A DNA stretch of 64,000 nt from Magicicada septendecula (Eukaryota > Arthropoda > Insecta > Hemiptera > Cicadidae): assembly GCA_034769895.1 (NCBI GenBank), contig CM068373.1:25816120-25880119 (forward strand). The letters run 5' to 3'. The translations under genes and the position numbers were made by a program. The notes beneath the pieces were generated by a model. The model saw only the letters and a list, made by a program, of their open reading frames with translations, searched no databases and was not told the DNA's origin. How positions within the stretch are numbered: position 1 is the stretch's first letter; every line of letters starts with the position of its first letter. This document shows positions 22,935-35,493 of this stretch, piece after piece.

Positions 22935-23080
22935 CTCTTTGATAATAGCTTAATAGACTGAAACAATTGTCAGAGGAAAATAATAAACTGTGAAACCAAG
23001 TGTTTGTAAGTTTTTAAAAACCTTTCTAGTAATATGTTTCACCAATTGCTAACGAGTCATCAACCAATATTGTTTAACTC
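22935..23080 (+). repeat. Repeat family C, diverged copy
   Basis: Aligns with 45615-45990. Both have a GA-x-AATRGCTTAA block, a GAAACARYTGTCAGAG block, TGTGAAAC..CCAAGTGTT, and finally CTAATATGTTTCACCAA..GC..ACGAGTCATCAA. The hammerhead-like core is decayed here. Non-coding. Confidence 0.6.
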
Positions 23081-23799
23081 ACACGTTTATTTTTAAGAAA
23101 ACACGTAACTAATTCTCTCAGTAATACAAAATATCAAAATTAGTAATTAAAGCGTTACATGATTTCCGTTTCGTCCTATCATTAGCTGTCTTCATCGTAC
23201 TCATTCTTAAAAATTAGATACTCAAATGCAAGAAATAAATAATTAGCTTAAGATACTGTAGAAGTTTCTGTTTTGTAACTGAATGAAAACCACAGTGCTA
23301 AACTGATAACCAGCCTGATCACCAGATCGAAATATATAGTCTACCTTGACGCTGATTTGTGGTTTGAAACTGAGGTGCTATTACAGTGCAGTCTCACTCG
23401 TATCGTTTACGCCTGGCTCTGATGAGACTTTAGTTACTCGCGTAAAACAGTCCAGCCTGTTACCTCTTGTTGCCTTCAGCGTTGTACACGTAAAGCAACA
23501 CCTATTCTAAGGAAAAGTCTCATTTCAATCGTAACAATGGGCAAGACTGTTGGTGAAGGTAGCTCGAGAGGATGCACTCTCCAATTCCACTTCGAGAATC
23601 GTTAGTTTGTTATAAGAAATATGTTGAAAAAGTGCTACCATATAAAAGAATAGATAAAGCATGTATAGGAACAACAGCATTCTGTGATTGAGATAAACAG
23701 ACATTACCATTTCGAAGAATATAAAGGTTTACAGTGAATGACGTAAAATCTGATAGAATTTCTATTAAGTAGAATAACCCGTTCTTATAAACAATAGAT
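23081..23799. other. Unassigned DNA
   Basis: No gene recognised. Confidence 0.35.
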
Positions 23800-23995
23800 A
23801 GATACGATCGTTCCCTCTCGCAAGGCGATGGCAAACCAGCGAATAGGTATCCTGCCTAGTATAAACGCTCCCCAACTATGCCGTTTGGATCCGGCGTTAA
23901 ACTGTAGCTCCCATATACCTGTGAGGGACTCCGTAACACACGCACCACGGGTATATACGGGGAGGGTACAAACCAGTCGAAAGACTGAAGGACCC

Positions 23996-24068
<73 letters not shown>
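23800..24068 (+). repeat. Retroposon 3' end with (TAA)n tail
   Basis: A GC-richer segment (23820-23996, including CTATGCCGTTTGGATCCGGC) passes directly into an uninterrupted (TAA)n run at about 23996-24068. A TAA-repeat tail is typical of I-clade LINEs, so this is probably the 3' UTR of an I-like element. No ORF is left to prove the clade. Confidence 0.5.
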
Positions 24069-24070
<2 letters not shown>

Positions 24071-25310
24071 CAAAACGTGATATCTACGTGACGTTTCCTT
24101 CAGCAACTGAGAACTGTCGGTGCTAAGAATTTCCTATTTGCTTAAAATTGTATAATCAATTTTACAAAACCCCAAGACCTACGTAAGATTGTTTTAATCA
24201 ATACGCTTAAACCTCCATGTTTACACTTCCAAATTAATTTTATTTTGTGATCCTACCACTTCATTTATACTCGTGATTATCACTGCTATATTATTGTATA
24301 CCGAGGCTCTAGGTACGCAGAAGGCCTATCGAAATACTCATAGACATCAACATTCGTGGCAATTGCAAAAGTTCAGTGTCGTCTATATATTACCTAGAGT
24401 GTCACTCATATAATTAATTTCTCAACTCTGATGATAATAGTTTTTATATTTGAAGAAACAATATGCTGTCTTGAATTTGGTATGCAGTCTTGGAAAAACG
24501 CGATTTGTTTTATTTTTTAGAGTTGGATTTTTTAAAGTATCTGAACTTTACTAATAATTCAAAAATTTCAAATCAAAGTAACTTTTTACGATATTAGTCT
24601 TGTTGCCGCAGCACTATATTGCGCAATATTACCCCGTGGAGTATACATCTTTTCTGTATAAATCCAAGAAGTAAAAGAGTTTCCTGTCATTTAATTTTAA
24701 TACGTGTTGCGACCACTTTCTGTCTTAATATTTTAAATTTTACAAGTAAACATTAAACCTATTGCTTTGCTTTAGTTCAAGAGTTTTAAGATTGTTTGCT
24801 TATTAGAATTAAAATTAGACACTGAATGATCCGTTTATGGTCTAAGGACTTCCGGTTCTGACACGCATACTAAAGGGATTCAAACGCATAATTCATTCCT
24901 CTATGAGCTCGGCTTTATTGTAGTCTACTAGCTTTGGCCCATAGTTAAAGTTGTGGACCAAAACAACATGTCACTTAAAACAACAGTCAAACTACTCCTC
25001 AGAATAAGCTTATGTAATTATGAAAACTGTGCTTGCTAGGAATGTCTAGAGACTCCTTAGAACGCTGTCTTCTCGTTAATAACAGAACACAACATGGATA
25101 TGCGGGTCACTGTTTGACAAATCCGGATCTTATTAATTCAGCGGAGGTCTTTTCTGTCTGTAGGTAGCACATTCTGCAATTCCTCTGAGGCGATTCCTTT
25201 GTAGATTAGAACGACTGAAACTGTTTTACCTTTCACTGTTCCTTCATATGTATGAATCATAACACAACGAGAAGGTTCCGGTTATTTACACAGGGCATGC
25301 ATTTACGGTG
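24069..25310. other. Unassigned DNA
   Basis: No coding region, RNA gene or repeat recognised in about 1.2 kb. Confidence 0.4.
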
Positions 25311-25312
25311 TA

Positions 25313-26205
25313 TACGAGGGTAAACTAAGAAGTCTCGGCCTCGACCATAGGCGGCAGCACATTCGCATATTTTTTTATGTTGGTACTACAACTTCATGTC
25401 ATTCTACCAAATAATTTGTATTATACAACCGTTTTAGACAGAAGTGTTGCTCACAGCAGATCAAAAATGCGTGGGCATACAAATATCTGAGCAGTGCTTG
25501 GAGCGTTTTAATAAAAACAAAGTAGAATTTTTGTGCCGATTTATTATGATGTATAAAACTTGAATCTACCACTATACACCAGAGTCCAATCAACAGTCAA
25601 ACCAGTAGACAGAAGCTGGTTTGTTCTGCACTAAAGAAGTCAATGTCAATTCCATCATTCGGAAGAGATATGGCGTTGGTGTTTTGGGATAGTAAAAGTG
25701 TTTTGTACAATGATTATCTTAAAAAGGGTGCAACGATAGACGGAAAATATTATTCCAATAGAAACTAGACAACAAAATTCATGAAAAAATACCCTGTTTG
25801 CATAAGACAAAAATAATTTTTCACCAACACAATGCACGTGCCCACAAAAGTGTTTTGGAAATGGGAAAATTAAGAGATCTCCGCTATAAATTGCTAGAAC
25901 ATCCTAACTATTCCCCAGATTGGCTTTCATCTTTCCCCAAAATTTTAACTCTTTCTTATTGGTCAACGTTTTTCATCAGACTAAGTGATGATTTTAGCTG
26001 TATAGGGGCACATTGCAGACCTCACAGAAAACCACTTCAGGGACGGAATAGCAGCATTGGAACATAGCTGGACTAAATGTATTATGATGCCAAAAGAAAC
26101 ATAAAAATAATTTATGTGTGTTATGTTGAAACATAAAAATAATTTTGGAATCATAAACTTGTTTTTTTAATTGTTAGGGCGCGAACGTTTCAGACCGCCC
26201 GTGTA
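25313..26205 (+). mobile_element. Internally deleted mariner-like element
   Basis: The left end TACGAGGGTAAACTAAGAAG (preceded by TA) and the right end, antisense TACACGGGCGGTCTGAAACG, resemble decayed mariner terminal inverted repeats, with about half the positions matching. The body encodes only the C-terminal half of the transposase. The total of about 890 bp is shorter than the usual ~1.3 kb for full-length mariners. The ends are approximate. Confidence 0.65.
25445..26110 (+). pseudogene. Mariner transposase C-terminal half (pseudogene)
   Basis: DDE/D-family cut-and-paste transposase relic. In order: VLLTADQKCVGIQISEQCLE, then FNKNKVEFLCRFI, then a YHYTPESNQQSNQ stretch, then MALVFWDSKSVLYNDYL (near 25672-25722), then in a shifted frame IIFHQHNARAHKS and LEHPNYSPDW. 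In intact relatives the HQDNA motif carries the second catalytic Asp; here it reads HQHNA, so that residue is lost. The DETW box of the first Asp is also destroyed (MYKT plus a stop). The N-terminal HTH DNA-binding region is deleted. Clearly inactive. Confidence 0.85.
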
Positions 26206-27101
26206 GTTGGTCGCACAACAGCTATACAAAGCCACCTGCAACTGTATTATGTTTTATATCTTATTCAATGTACATTTAAAAACGAACTGGTTTAGTTTTT
26301 GTTTACGAAATACGTTGTTGCCTTACTGTAATACATAGATACTGTTTTTTTATTATGAAACTGATAATTTTTTGTAGGTTTCACTAAGAGTTACTAATAA
26401 ATTGTTTGTACGCATCATAAAGGTTTAGGTTCTTCACTCGGTTCTTCAAGGCCATTCCATCAACCTCGTACACGTAATGTTCAAAATACTTCATCTACTG
26501 TTCATACTATGTCATCGTGTATGAACAGTAATGCAACCAAAGTTAAAATACATTTATAAACATAGTTATAGCGTTTAACTAAAACCAGGCGGATTGGACT
26601 TAATTAGATTTGTTAACTATCCTTTTACATTTACTAAAACTGCAATATTCAATACTGCAACCTCAAATATATAATATTTGTTTGTTATAATTTGTCAGAA
26701 ATCTAAGTTAACCGATACAAATAAAGTATTATATTATAATGTATTATTAATTAATATAATAATTAATAATATATTATTATTATTAATATATTACAAACTC
26801 ATGTAACTGATTTCATAATTTAACTCTGATCACTGCCAGTGTTTCAAGTTACAAAGACTGTCCCCTTGCTCCAAAATATATTTTTTCATAATGTCATAAA
26901 AGTAATAATAGTATAGTAGTTGGAGAAGGTGCTATTTGTCTTGACATGGAACTGATAGAGGAATTAGTTAAATAAAATACTGGAAATATGAAATCAGCAT
27001 AGACTAAAGCTGTATGTCCCCATTAGACTTACCTTGTGATATTAACATTTTTATTGCTTGATTATTATAAACATAAATAATATGTCCTTAAATTTTTAGT
27101 G
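26206..27101. other. Unassigned AT-rich DNA
   Basis: Extremely A/T-rich around 26720-26800 (a TTAATTAATATAATAATTAATAAT-type run with local palindromes). No gene recognised. Confidence 0.4.
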
Positions 27102-27303
27102 ACCGTCAATCAATGAATTTTTCCGGTGAAGGGTTTGTGAGGATCCATCAAAAAATATAACACAAATTTTAATCTATTTGTGTCAATTTTTCGACAATAT
27201 TTACTGTCATCATCAGGAAAATTGTTGCTGAGCTGTTACGACGCCAGACACTCAACTGTGTTATACTTTTTGACCGATCCTCACAAACCCTTTACCGGAT
27301 AAA
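27102..27303. mobile_element. Palindromic foldback element P2 with hammerhead-like core
   Basis: Same left flank as P1 and P3 (GTGACCGTCAATCAATGAAT). The outer arms about 27119-27165 and 27256-27300 are inverted copies (CCGGTGAAGGGTTTGTGAGG versus CCTCACAAACCCTTTACCGG-like). The inner right part has been replaced by unrelated sequence, so only one core remains: minus strand 27189-27216, reading CTGATGATGACAGTAAAT, then ATTGTCGAAA. Confidence 0.75.
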
Positions 27304-29065
27304 TAATATGATTTCTTCTTATAAAACTTCTATATTCTCCACCCATAAATCAATATAATTACTTACGTTTTGAAAAAGACAAATGGTAAAATACTATATC
27401 CCATTACAAAAATAAAACATTTGAAGCATAACTTCCGTCAATTTGCAATTACCGGGTCCAAATTTTTAATTTTATTAAAAATTTAATTGACTAACTTAAC
27501 TATTATATAGCTTACTTATTCCAAAGATACAATGAAAATTTAATAGGGGCACAAATTTGACAGAATGTAAATGAAGTATATTGTTATTCAAACGACAATA
27601 AATGTTTTATTATTTCATGTAAATTTACTCATGTAACCCGCCTATTAATGCTGGCAAATATTATTCATCCGGGAAAGGTATAACGATTTAGTCACCAAAA
27701 AATCGTCGTACCTCTAACGCGAGGCTCAAGTAGAAAACTACAAGGTCTCTTTACTTTCTGTGTACACGTGTGTGCATAAAACGTAATGGTTATGAGTGTT
27801 CGTCACAAAATTCCACTGTTACAAAAAATCTCGCTGATACCAATAAAAAGAAATTAGCTTTCGGCTTGGCAGTAATCCCGTCTGCCGGCTAATGGGCATC
27901 GTTACGTCCGTGATGAGCTTTGCCGCTCATCAACCTGCGCTGTACAACTTTTTATCAGTCGGATGGTTGTTGCGGGGTAAAACTACTGCCTACAATTAAT
28001 ATGATAAATTAATCTTTTAATTTTCAAAATGAGTTTTATTACGAAACTGCCAATTTACGGACACTGTAGTAAGACTAGTTATATTGACTCTTCCAAAATA
28101 GAATGTATACATTATGAAGGATAGGGTAAAATAAAAATAAAAGAAAAGCGCAAGGGCAGGAGAATAAAGCGGACGTAAAAAATAGGCAGCGTAGGCTAAT
28201 TGAAAGAGAAATGGAAAAGGAAACATAGTGAATAGATGATATATTTAACTACAAGTAATGTAATTATGCCATAAATGCAAGATATTGAGTTTACAAACTA
28301 AACAGAAAATATCAAATTCTCGATTATGATAAGAATATGATAAAAATGAATATTTATAAATGAATATTTTATCTGTGATATGAATATTTTATAAATATTT
28401 AAAAGAAAAACACTTATGCTTAGTAGAGACTCCAAGGGGAAAAATTCAAAACATATAAACACATAGGAAAAGCAATTCAATATACAGTATTTGCTTCCGA
28501 CGGAATATGAGTGCGTTCAGAAAAGATAAAAACAAGAAATCATATTCTTTGCACAAGATAATACAAAGGTATCTGAGCGTGAATACTTATGATGAGTTTT
28601 CTCCCTTTTACTGGGATTTGCAACAACAACACTCTTTAAGCAGACAATCCCATTTTGAGTTCACTAGGACTTTAGTTAATGTCTTTTTCGCTCTGGGCAA
28701 AGTAAGTTTGAATTAGATGATGGAATAACAAATTTTTAGGTTTGTCACTAAAACATTTGCTAAGTCGTAAGACACAGGTCTAATAAAAAATGATAATTAA
28801 TCCTTTGCAACCATCACCTGCAAATCAAGGTCAAGTACGAATTTATGTGGATTTGTTTTTAAAGCTCCAGCAGTAGTTGGTTTAAACTACTGTCCAGCAG
28901 TTCAACCATAGGGGCTTCCCACTTACGTTTTGTCATCATTGCATTGTTGGAATAGTTACATATTAGTTGTATGTTGGTGAGGTCACTGACCATATCCGAC
29001 GCTCTCTGCACCACAGCTGTGAAGGAAAATGTCTAGAGGCAAATGGGAGAGTGATATTTAAATGC
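27304..29065. other. Unassigned DNA
   Basis: No convincing gene. A 69-codon plus ORF at 28507-28716 is hydrophilic and slightly better than background but has no recognisable domain. Intergenic or decayed repeat. Confidence 0.35.
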
Positions 29066-31364
29066 AAGTTGCAGCCTTGGATACGGCTGTAAACTATCAA
29101 GCCAGAACTTTTCAAAAATCAGCCTGGGAAGCTACACCTTGCAATACAGCGAAGAGTAAAGGACTTAAACCTTCTTCTGGTTGTCCGAAAGAAATTAACC
29201 GAGAAGCGTAGATTGCGACCAATTTGGCAGCATACTCATCATCCGGATGATAAAAGAAAGGGGAACTTCGCGGCCAGAAAACTAAAACGATTGTTAGAAA
29301 ATTTATAGAATGAAGGCATTCAGGATTATCTAGAAAATCTGTCACCTATTTAGAGTACTGATTATTCCTTTTGGAAGGCTACAAAACGATTAAAAAGGTC
29401 ACTATTAGAAATACCACCAATACGTAAACCAGGTGGTAGCTGGTCGCGAAGCAATACAGAGAAATGCTAGACTTTTGCCGAACATTTGGTCAACATTTAT
29501 CAACCTGAAGCCAGCAAGAAACGTCTCTTTCGATGAAGAAATACTAAGATATTTACACTCCACGCTCCAACTGACTCTACCAATTAAGCCTTTTAAAGTT
29601 AACGAAATCGAGGAGATAATCCTGTATAATTTTAAAAGTAAAAAGGCTCCCTGCATTGATTTGTTATCGGGTAAAATTCTAAAGGAGCTGCCGTACAAAA
29701 ACGTTGAATTAATAACATACATTTTCAACGCCATACTCAGACTTGAATAGTTTCCTCTTCTCTGGAAATCAGCTCAAGTAACCATGGTCTCAAAACCTGG
29801 TAAAAACCCTCAAGAACCCTCTTCTTATCGACCCATAAGCCTTCTACCGATACTTGGTGAGATCTTTGAGAAGCTGTTTGAAAAACGACTTATGCCAACA
29901 ATTGTAGAAACCAACCTAATTCCGTATCATCAATTTGGCTTTTGAGAAAAGCACTCTACGGTAAATCAAGTACACAGACTAACAAAAGTTATCAATAAAT
30001 CTTTGGAATCGAAGATGTTCTACTGAGGTGTGTTTCTCGACGTTTCCCAGGCATTTGACAACGTCTGGCATCTTGGACTCCTATACAAAATAAAGAAAAG
30101 CCTGCCACATAATTGTTACCGTATTCTACATTCCTACTTAGTGGGCAGAGTGTTTTAAGTCAAGTACTCGGATGCTACTTCTCCTCTATTACCAGTAAGG
30201 TCAGATGTTCCACAGGGTAGTGTCCTGTGTCCTCTGCTCTACCTTCTGTTCACCTGGGACTTACCGTCAGCAAGTTAAACCACTGTTGTTGCTACCTACG
30301 CCGATGACACAGGAATCCTATCGACACACTCCGACCCCTCAGTAGCATCTCTTATACTACAAGAATCATTAAACAGCATTCAGTTATGGCTTGTTTAATA
30401 TTTTATAAAAAACAATTCGTTCAAGTCAGTACACGTTACCGTCACCACACGTAAGGCGAACTGCTCTCCGTTAACAATTAACGGTCAACCAGTACCGCAA
30501 GCTGCAAGTGCTAAGTACCTTGGGATGCATCTTGACAGGAGACTAACGTTGAACGTAGAAAAAACATATAACTTCTAAGAAGATTGAACTTAATCACAAT
30601 GTCAGAAATATCTACTGGCTGATAGGCAGAAAGTCACAGTTAAATCTAGTCAACAAACTGTTAATTTATAAAGCAGTTCTTAAACCGGTATGGACTTATG
30701 GTATTCAACATTGGAGTACTGCTAGTACAAGTAATATTGAGATTATCCAGCGCTTTCAGTCCAAAACTTTAAGATCAATAGTCGACGCTCCATGGTTTGT
30801 CTCCAACGACTCTATACACCGCGACTTCAAAGTTCCAACAGTGAGAGAAGAACTCATGCGCCTCTTCAGGACTCACATCTCCAAATTAGAAAAGCATCCA
30901 AACCATCTGGCAATTAATTTGTTAGATAACAGTAAAGATATTTATAGACTAAAAAGCCACAAACTCTTAGACTTACCATTCAGGTTTAATTAATAATGTA
31001 TTCTCTTTATTAGCTGTATTGTAATGTCTGTGATATCTGTTCTGTTCTGTATGTTTTGTATTTGTGTCTACATTAAGTGTTAATGTCAGCCAGTTAATGG
31101 GGCCTTATGGGCCCAGTGTTTAACATTTGAACTTATTGTATCATGCCATCAGCAAGTGGAAGTAATTTTTGATCATTTGTTTACATGTTTTTGTCATTTA
31201 GTTTTGTAATTTGTGTATCTCTTTAATCTATTAACAAAAACAAGAAGAGCTGTCAATGGTCAGCTCTTCATAATCCTGTATGTATGTTGTCAGCCAATTT
31301 GTTCAATATTCTTAGTCGAACAGATTACAAATCTCCAATAAATTGATGAAAAAAGTTGCAGCCT
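29066..31364 (+). mobile_element. Jockey-clade LINE with 12-bp TSD
   Basis: The insertion occupies about 29078-31352 between two copies of AAGTTGCAGCCT (29066-29077 and 31353-31364). It ends with AATAAA (31337-31342) and a short A-run. The 5' part including the endonuclease is missing, so it is a 5'-truncated insertion carrying most of the RT ORF and a ~360-bp 3' UTR. It is the longest LINE in the window. Confidence 0.9.
29120..30993 (+). pseudogene. Jockey-like ORF2 reverse transcriptase (pseudogene)
   Basis: Reverse transcriptase of a non-LTR retrotransposon. Visible in order: a linker with FWKATKRLKRSLLEIPPI near 29370-29415, an open part 29433-29750, VSKPGKNPQEPSSYRPISLL near 29790-29845, HQFGF near 29930, motif A VFLDVSQAFDNVW near 30030-30069, motif B VPQGSVLCPLLYLL near 30205-30246, motif C TYADDTG (YADD at 30297-30308), YLGMHLDRRLT near 30513, and a C-terminal HPNHLAINLLD stretch ending in a stop at 30991-30993. 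Several stops and frameshifts (for example just after HQFGF) inactivate it, although the catalytic aspartates remain readable. Confidence 0.9.
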
Positions 31365-31572
31365 ATATCATGCTATATTTCTAGAAAGTTGATCAGTATT
31401 CCAGCACAGTTTTTAACCCGTCTATTTCTAAGAATTATGATCGTAAAACATTAAAAGTCAGATTACTTTATTTTTCATGAACATACTCATAGATTCATGA
31501 ACTACATACAAATAGATTACATGTCGAAACAAGGAACTTAGCATTTCATAGTGATATTAATTTTTACAAGCT

Positions 31573-31853
31573 AAAATGAATAATCCGACTGCATATATTG
31601 CAATGGGTAGGACGCATCATTAGGATGGAAGGCAACCGAATACCTAGGAAGGTACTCTTGAGTCAAATCGAGGGTAGAAGGCCTGTCGGAAGACCAAGCA
31701 TCACAGCATTGACGCAGTGGCGAGGTATCCTGATACTTTACTTAAAATAAAACAATAGACATCGATCACCAAGGACAGGAAAAATTTGAGGCGGATGATT
31801 ATGGAGGCTAAACTTCGACCCCAACGGTGACGCCATAGAGAAAAATGAATAAT
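31573..31853 (+). mobile_element. Short 5'-truncated LINE insertion with 12-bp TSD
   Basis: About 257 bp of LINE 3' end flanked by AAAATGAATAAT at 31573-31584 and 31842-31853. The body resembles the element at 210-675: TTGCAATGGGTAGGACGC, CATTAGGATGGAAGGCAACC and a GTAGAAGGCCTGTCGGAAG block (LQWVGRIIRMEGNRIPRKVL in translation). Only the ORF2 C-terminus is present. Confidence 0.88.
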
Positions 31854-32469
31854 GAATTACTATTTTGCAATCATATACGTTTTTGTTATCACCAGTATTA
31901 TTTGTAATTTTTGAAAAGCCTGAATGCTAAATATGTGTACGCGTTTATTTGCATCTCAAGGGACGTTTTATTATGTGATTAACAGTAGCCCAAGGACAGC
32001 ATGTTGGTTGCTGACAATACTGGACAACTGAGGAAGTTATTTTCCTTGAGAACATGGTATTACGTTTTTCAAAGGACACCATAAGTTAATAATGTTGAGG
32101 AAATAGTGAAATCGTCTACTTTATGCAGAAGGCAATTTGCACTTTGTTGTTAATAGGATAAATATTGTGTAAATTATATAATTACAATGGCCACACGGGT
32201 CGACATCTTTCATCTCAAGTAACTTAACATTACAGAATTTATTGCTAAAATTTTTAATGACAGTTGAAATACAAAACACCACTAGTATACAACAATGTTT
32301 GTGAACATTTAGTTACTGTGTTAATCACAGGCTAAATTTAGCCAGAACCAAATAAGCTACTTTACTGACACCTGCATAGTAAATTATTTTGGGATCATCT
32401 CTGTTATGGTAAACATCTTTACAAGTCTCGGTTAGGGAGCTCAAATTGACAGACTGAAAAATGGAAAAG
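31854..32469. other. Unassigned DNA
   Basis: No gene or repeat recognised. Confidence 0.35.
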
Positions 32470-32770
32470 TATCCAAAAAAAATTACAATGATATATGTAC
32501 ACACGAAAAGAATGGCACAGGAAAGAATGTCGAGGAGAGTTGTGGAATGGTCCCCACCAGGAAGAAGGAAAAGACGAAGACTTGGATACCTATCACTTGG
32601 ATAGAAGAGATTCAGATTATACTGAGGGAACGAGAAATTGAAGAAGATCTTTGGATGGACAAACAGCAGTGGAAGATGAGAATTCAGTCACTTCTGTAAT
32701 CTTTGTTCCTGGAAAATGTGTAAACGTTGTACAGCCGTAATATTAAATAATAAAAATAAAAAAAACAATA
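32470..32770 (+). pseudogene. LINE ORF2 C-terminal tail
   Basis: In two frames it reads RMAQERMSRRVVEWSPPGRR and then a TKTWIPITWIEEIQIILRE stretch and EEDLWMDKQQWKMRIQSLL ending in a stop near 32698. The R-RP-RR, then W, then D-W-M-D-x-x-x-W ending is standard for RTE/CR1-like arthropod LINEs. An A-rich tail (TAATAAAAATAAAAAAAAC) follows at about 32746-32764. Confidence 0.75.
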
Positions 32771-33480
32771 TTTAAAAAAAGGCGAAACTACATTAATAAA
32801 CGTAATGATGCTTAGACAATATTTCTCAATCAACTGAAGAAAAATGGTGTGAATTTTAATTTCTGTACATTATACCTTCGTCTGAATTTTATGTTAACGT
32901 AGTTGTCTAGCTGGTATTTTGGGATTGACTGTATCCTTGGTTTAAAACTTACAATGATAGTAGACGGTGACGCTTTCAAGGCCGTGCGTTGGTAAGCACC
33001 GCAAAAGGAAGCCGTCATGAGCGACGAGATAACAGCACTGGCCACTTTAAACAACTCCACAAAACCTATGGGCAATGTGTCATAGAAAATAGGGCAGGAA
33101 TACAAAAACCCTAGGAAACAGACTTTTTATAAAGGATTCTATATGCAATAACATTGTGTAGAAGAATATTTTTACACTAACCTTCTATTTCTGGATTAAT
33201 AATTAATTAATCGTCGGCGGGGGCTGTGTCAGAGCCACGGCCGCAAATCTTCAGAGCGTAGAATACGTCTGTGTGCTTTAGGGTTGCTAATGTGTTATGA
33301 ATAAAAATTACAAAATATATCAATACAGTCGCATTGTAAAAACATTAAAAACTGCAGGAACGGATAAAGGTATAGTTCCGATGCCGCTAAATATCATTTG
33401 TTTATTTACTTGTTACTATGGTAATTAATTCTGGTCTCCAAGGTGTTCCAAAGGCATCACTTTAACAGCCACTATCTTTA
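32771..33480. other. Unassigned DNA with an unexplained minus ORF
   Basis: A 91-codon minus-strand ORF (32830-33105) contains AVISSLMTASFCGAYQRTAL and KPRIQSIPKYQLDNYVNIKF. I do not recognise it. It may be a transposon protein fragment or chance. Confidence 0.3.
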
Positions 33481-33801
33481 CATCCATCTAGAACCACAGT
33501 CTGTCACAAACGTCACACGCGTGTTCAATTTCATTATTAAAGAATGTTTTGTGGATGTGCTTTGTAGCTAACAGCCACGTTTTGCTGAATTCAATCGGCT
33601 GATACACTTGCGAAGTCGGGCGCTCTTCCTCATCCAACTCGACTTCAGTATTTATTTCCTTGTTTTTAAGCGTTGTCGGTAAATCCTCTGACATGCGGCA
33701 TTGGTCATTTTAAGTTTTTTGAATTCCCCACGATTTTCTCTACCCTCCTGTATGCGTTTACGATACTTTTGAGCACGTTTAGCATCCATATACCGCGACA
33801 T
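33480..33801 (-). pseudogene. Helitron-type protein N-terminal fragment
   Basis: On the minus strand the frame opens with MSRYMDAKRAQKYRKRIQ at 33801 and continues into TNAACQRIYRQRLKTRK, a basic repeat-rich start like Helitron-associated proteins. After a frameshift (33694-33488) it gives FSKTWLLATKHIHKTFFNNE and ends HACDVCDRLWF then stop. The C-x-x-CDRLWF motif is common in the region before the helicase-like domains of arthropod Helitron ORFs. The Rep and helicase domains are absent. Assignment is by remembered family pattern. Confidence 0.5.
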
Positions 33802-34584
33802 TTTGTCCGAACACACGAGTTTTACAACATGAATTACGATTATTCAAACCTCTTAATAATATCATCGCTATTGCGGTACACTATGTAGATAGTACTCGAT
33901 GAGACAATTTTGACGACACATCAGTCAACGTTCTATCGCATCGGAAACCGGAGAAATACTAATTTTAGTGCGCGCCCAGCGGCGCAAAACATTTCTATTT
34001 CTCCCCCCGCTCACCCCGCGTTGGATGATGCAATAGCCCGCTTATATTGTGCTATTTATTATCTTTGTTCCTTTACCTGTCGAATGGTATGTTATATAAG
34101 CGTGAATCTTTTGTCGTTTAGATAATATTTCAATTTAAAACGTGACGTGAAAACGTAAGTCTCGATTTTCTGGTTGGGGGTGCCTATTGTTGGCCTGAAA
34201 GGTAAGACGTATTCTACGTCAAAATCAAATAGTTTTCATTTCATACTTGCTCCAGTAAACAGCAAAGAGTCTTACAAAGTAAAAACGCTTTCCGTTCAGA
34301 GGAAAGCAACGCAAGTGTATTTGCCGACACAATCAAAGTTTAATTTAGATTCTCAGACGGCAAATGTGTTCTTACACTTGGATTCAATTGTAGTGGGAAT
34401 TTATTATTTGACCCTTTATAGTGTGTACTAGTTTTTTATCTTTATTTCAACAAGAAGCTGCTTTGCTGTGATAGACTGAGTTTCTGTTTGATATATCCCG
34501 GCTTACATGCTACTCTATATAACACCTTAGTTACTGTTTTCTGAGTACATTAAAAGTGGACTCCAGGAAGCCGATGAATTATGG
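33802..34584. other. Unassigned DNA
   Basis: Short plus ORFs (33910-34125, 34174-34431) have no recognisable domain. Confidence 0.35.
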
Positions 34585-34587
34585 TCT

Positions 34588-34799
<212 letters not shown>

Positions 34800-35493
34800 T
34801 GTATATGTAATTTAAAACGGTAGCTAAGAAAGTTATATTGGAATTGTGCACTAGAATTGGTTAGCAAGAACTGAATATAAGAGACAGACAGGTAGACAAA
34901 TAGAAAGAGGAAGCGAGGAAAAAAAGAGAGAGAAAGAAAGAAGAACGTGGGGGGGGGGAAGAAACATCATTTACACTAATGATATTCTTCTCTCTGGCTG
35001 TTCTCCCTTCAAAGGATGAAGATCTAATTATATAAGCTCTAATAGAGTTAATTAAGAAAGTGTAATGTACGAATGCTTCCTCATTTTATTATCAATATAT
35101 TTTCCATTTTAATATACAGTTACTTTTTGTAGAGATTATCATAATCGTCTTTAAGAAATACACTACATCGCAGAGCAAACAAAATGTTTTGTAATGGAAG
35201 ACTTATAGAAACAATTGTAGTAGTATAACTAAGCGAAGATGAAGCTCGTATGTTAAAATATTGATTATAGGCCTATAGTCTTTTAACATGGGAAAATAGT
35301 TTTTATAATACTGTAATAGTACTGAATAATACTTTTTATGAGTTACTGATACTTTGAGAAGTTGTTTTTTCTTTCTATATTCACTTTCGTTGCAAACGAT
35401 GTGACCTTTAATTGCGTACCAAGAAGTTTACAGTCCGGATTCACTTTACTGCGTTACCGCAAGATTTAACGTTTTGTTGCGCCGGTGAATGTA
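34800..35493. other. Unassigned DNA
   Basis: A purine-rich patch (34880-34965) with an uninterrupted G-run at about 34949-34958. No gene. Confidence 0.4.

Noticed and set aside
23828-24106. Poly-Asn and poly-Ile ORFs
   Set aside because: Translations of the (TAA)n tail.
26720-26800. AT-only palindromic run as a possible replication origin
   Set aside because: Low-complexity AT sequence gives palindromes by chance; nothing else supports an origin.
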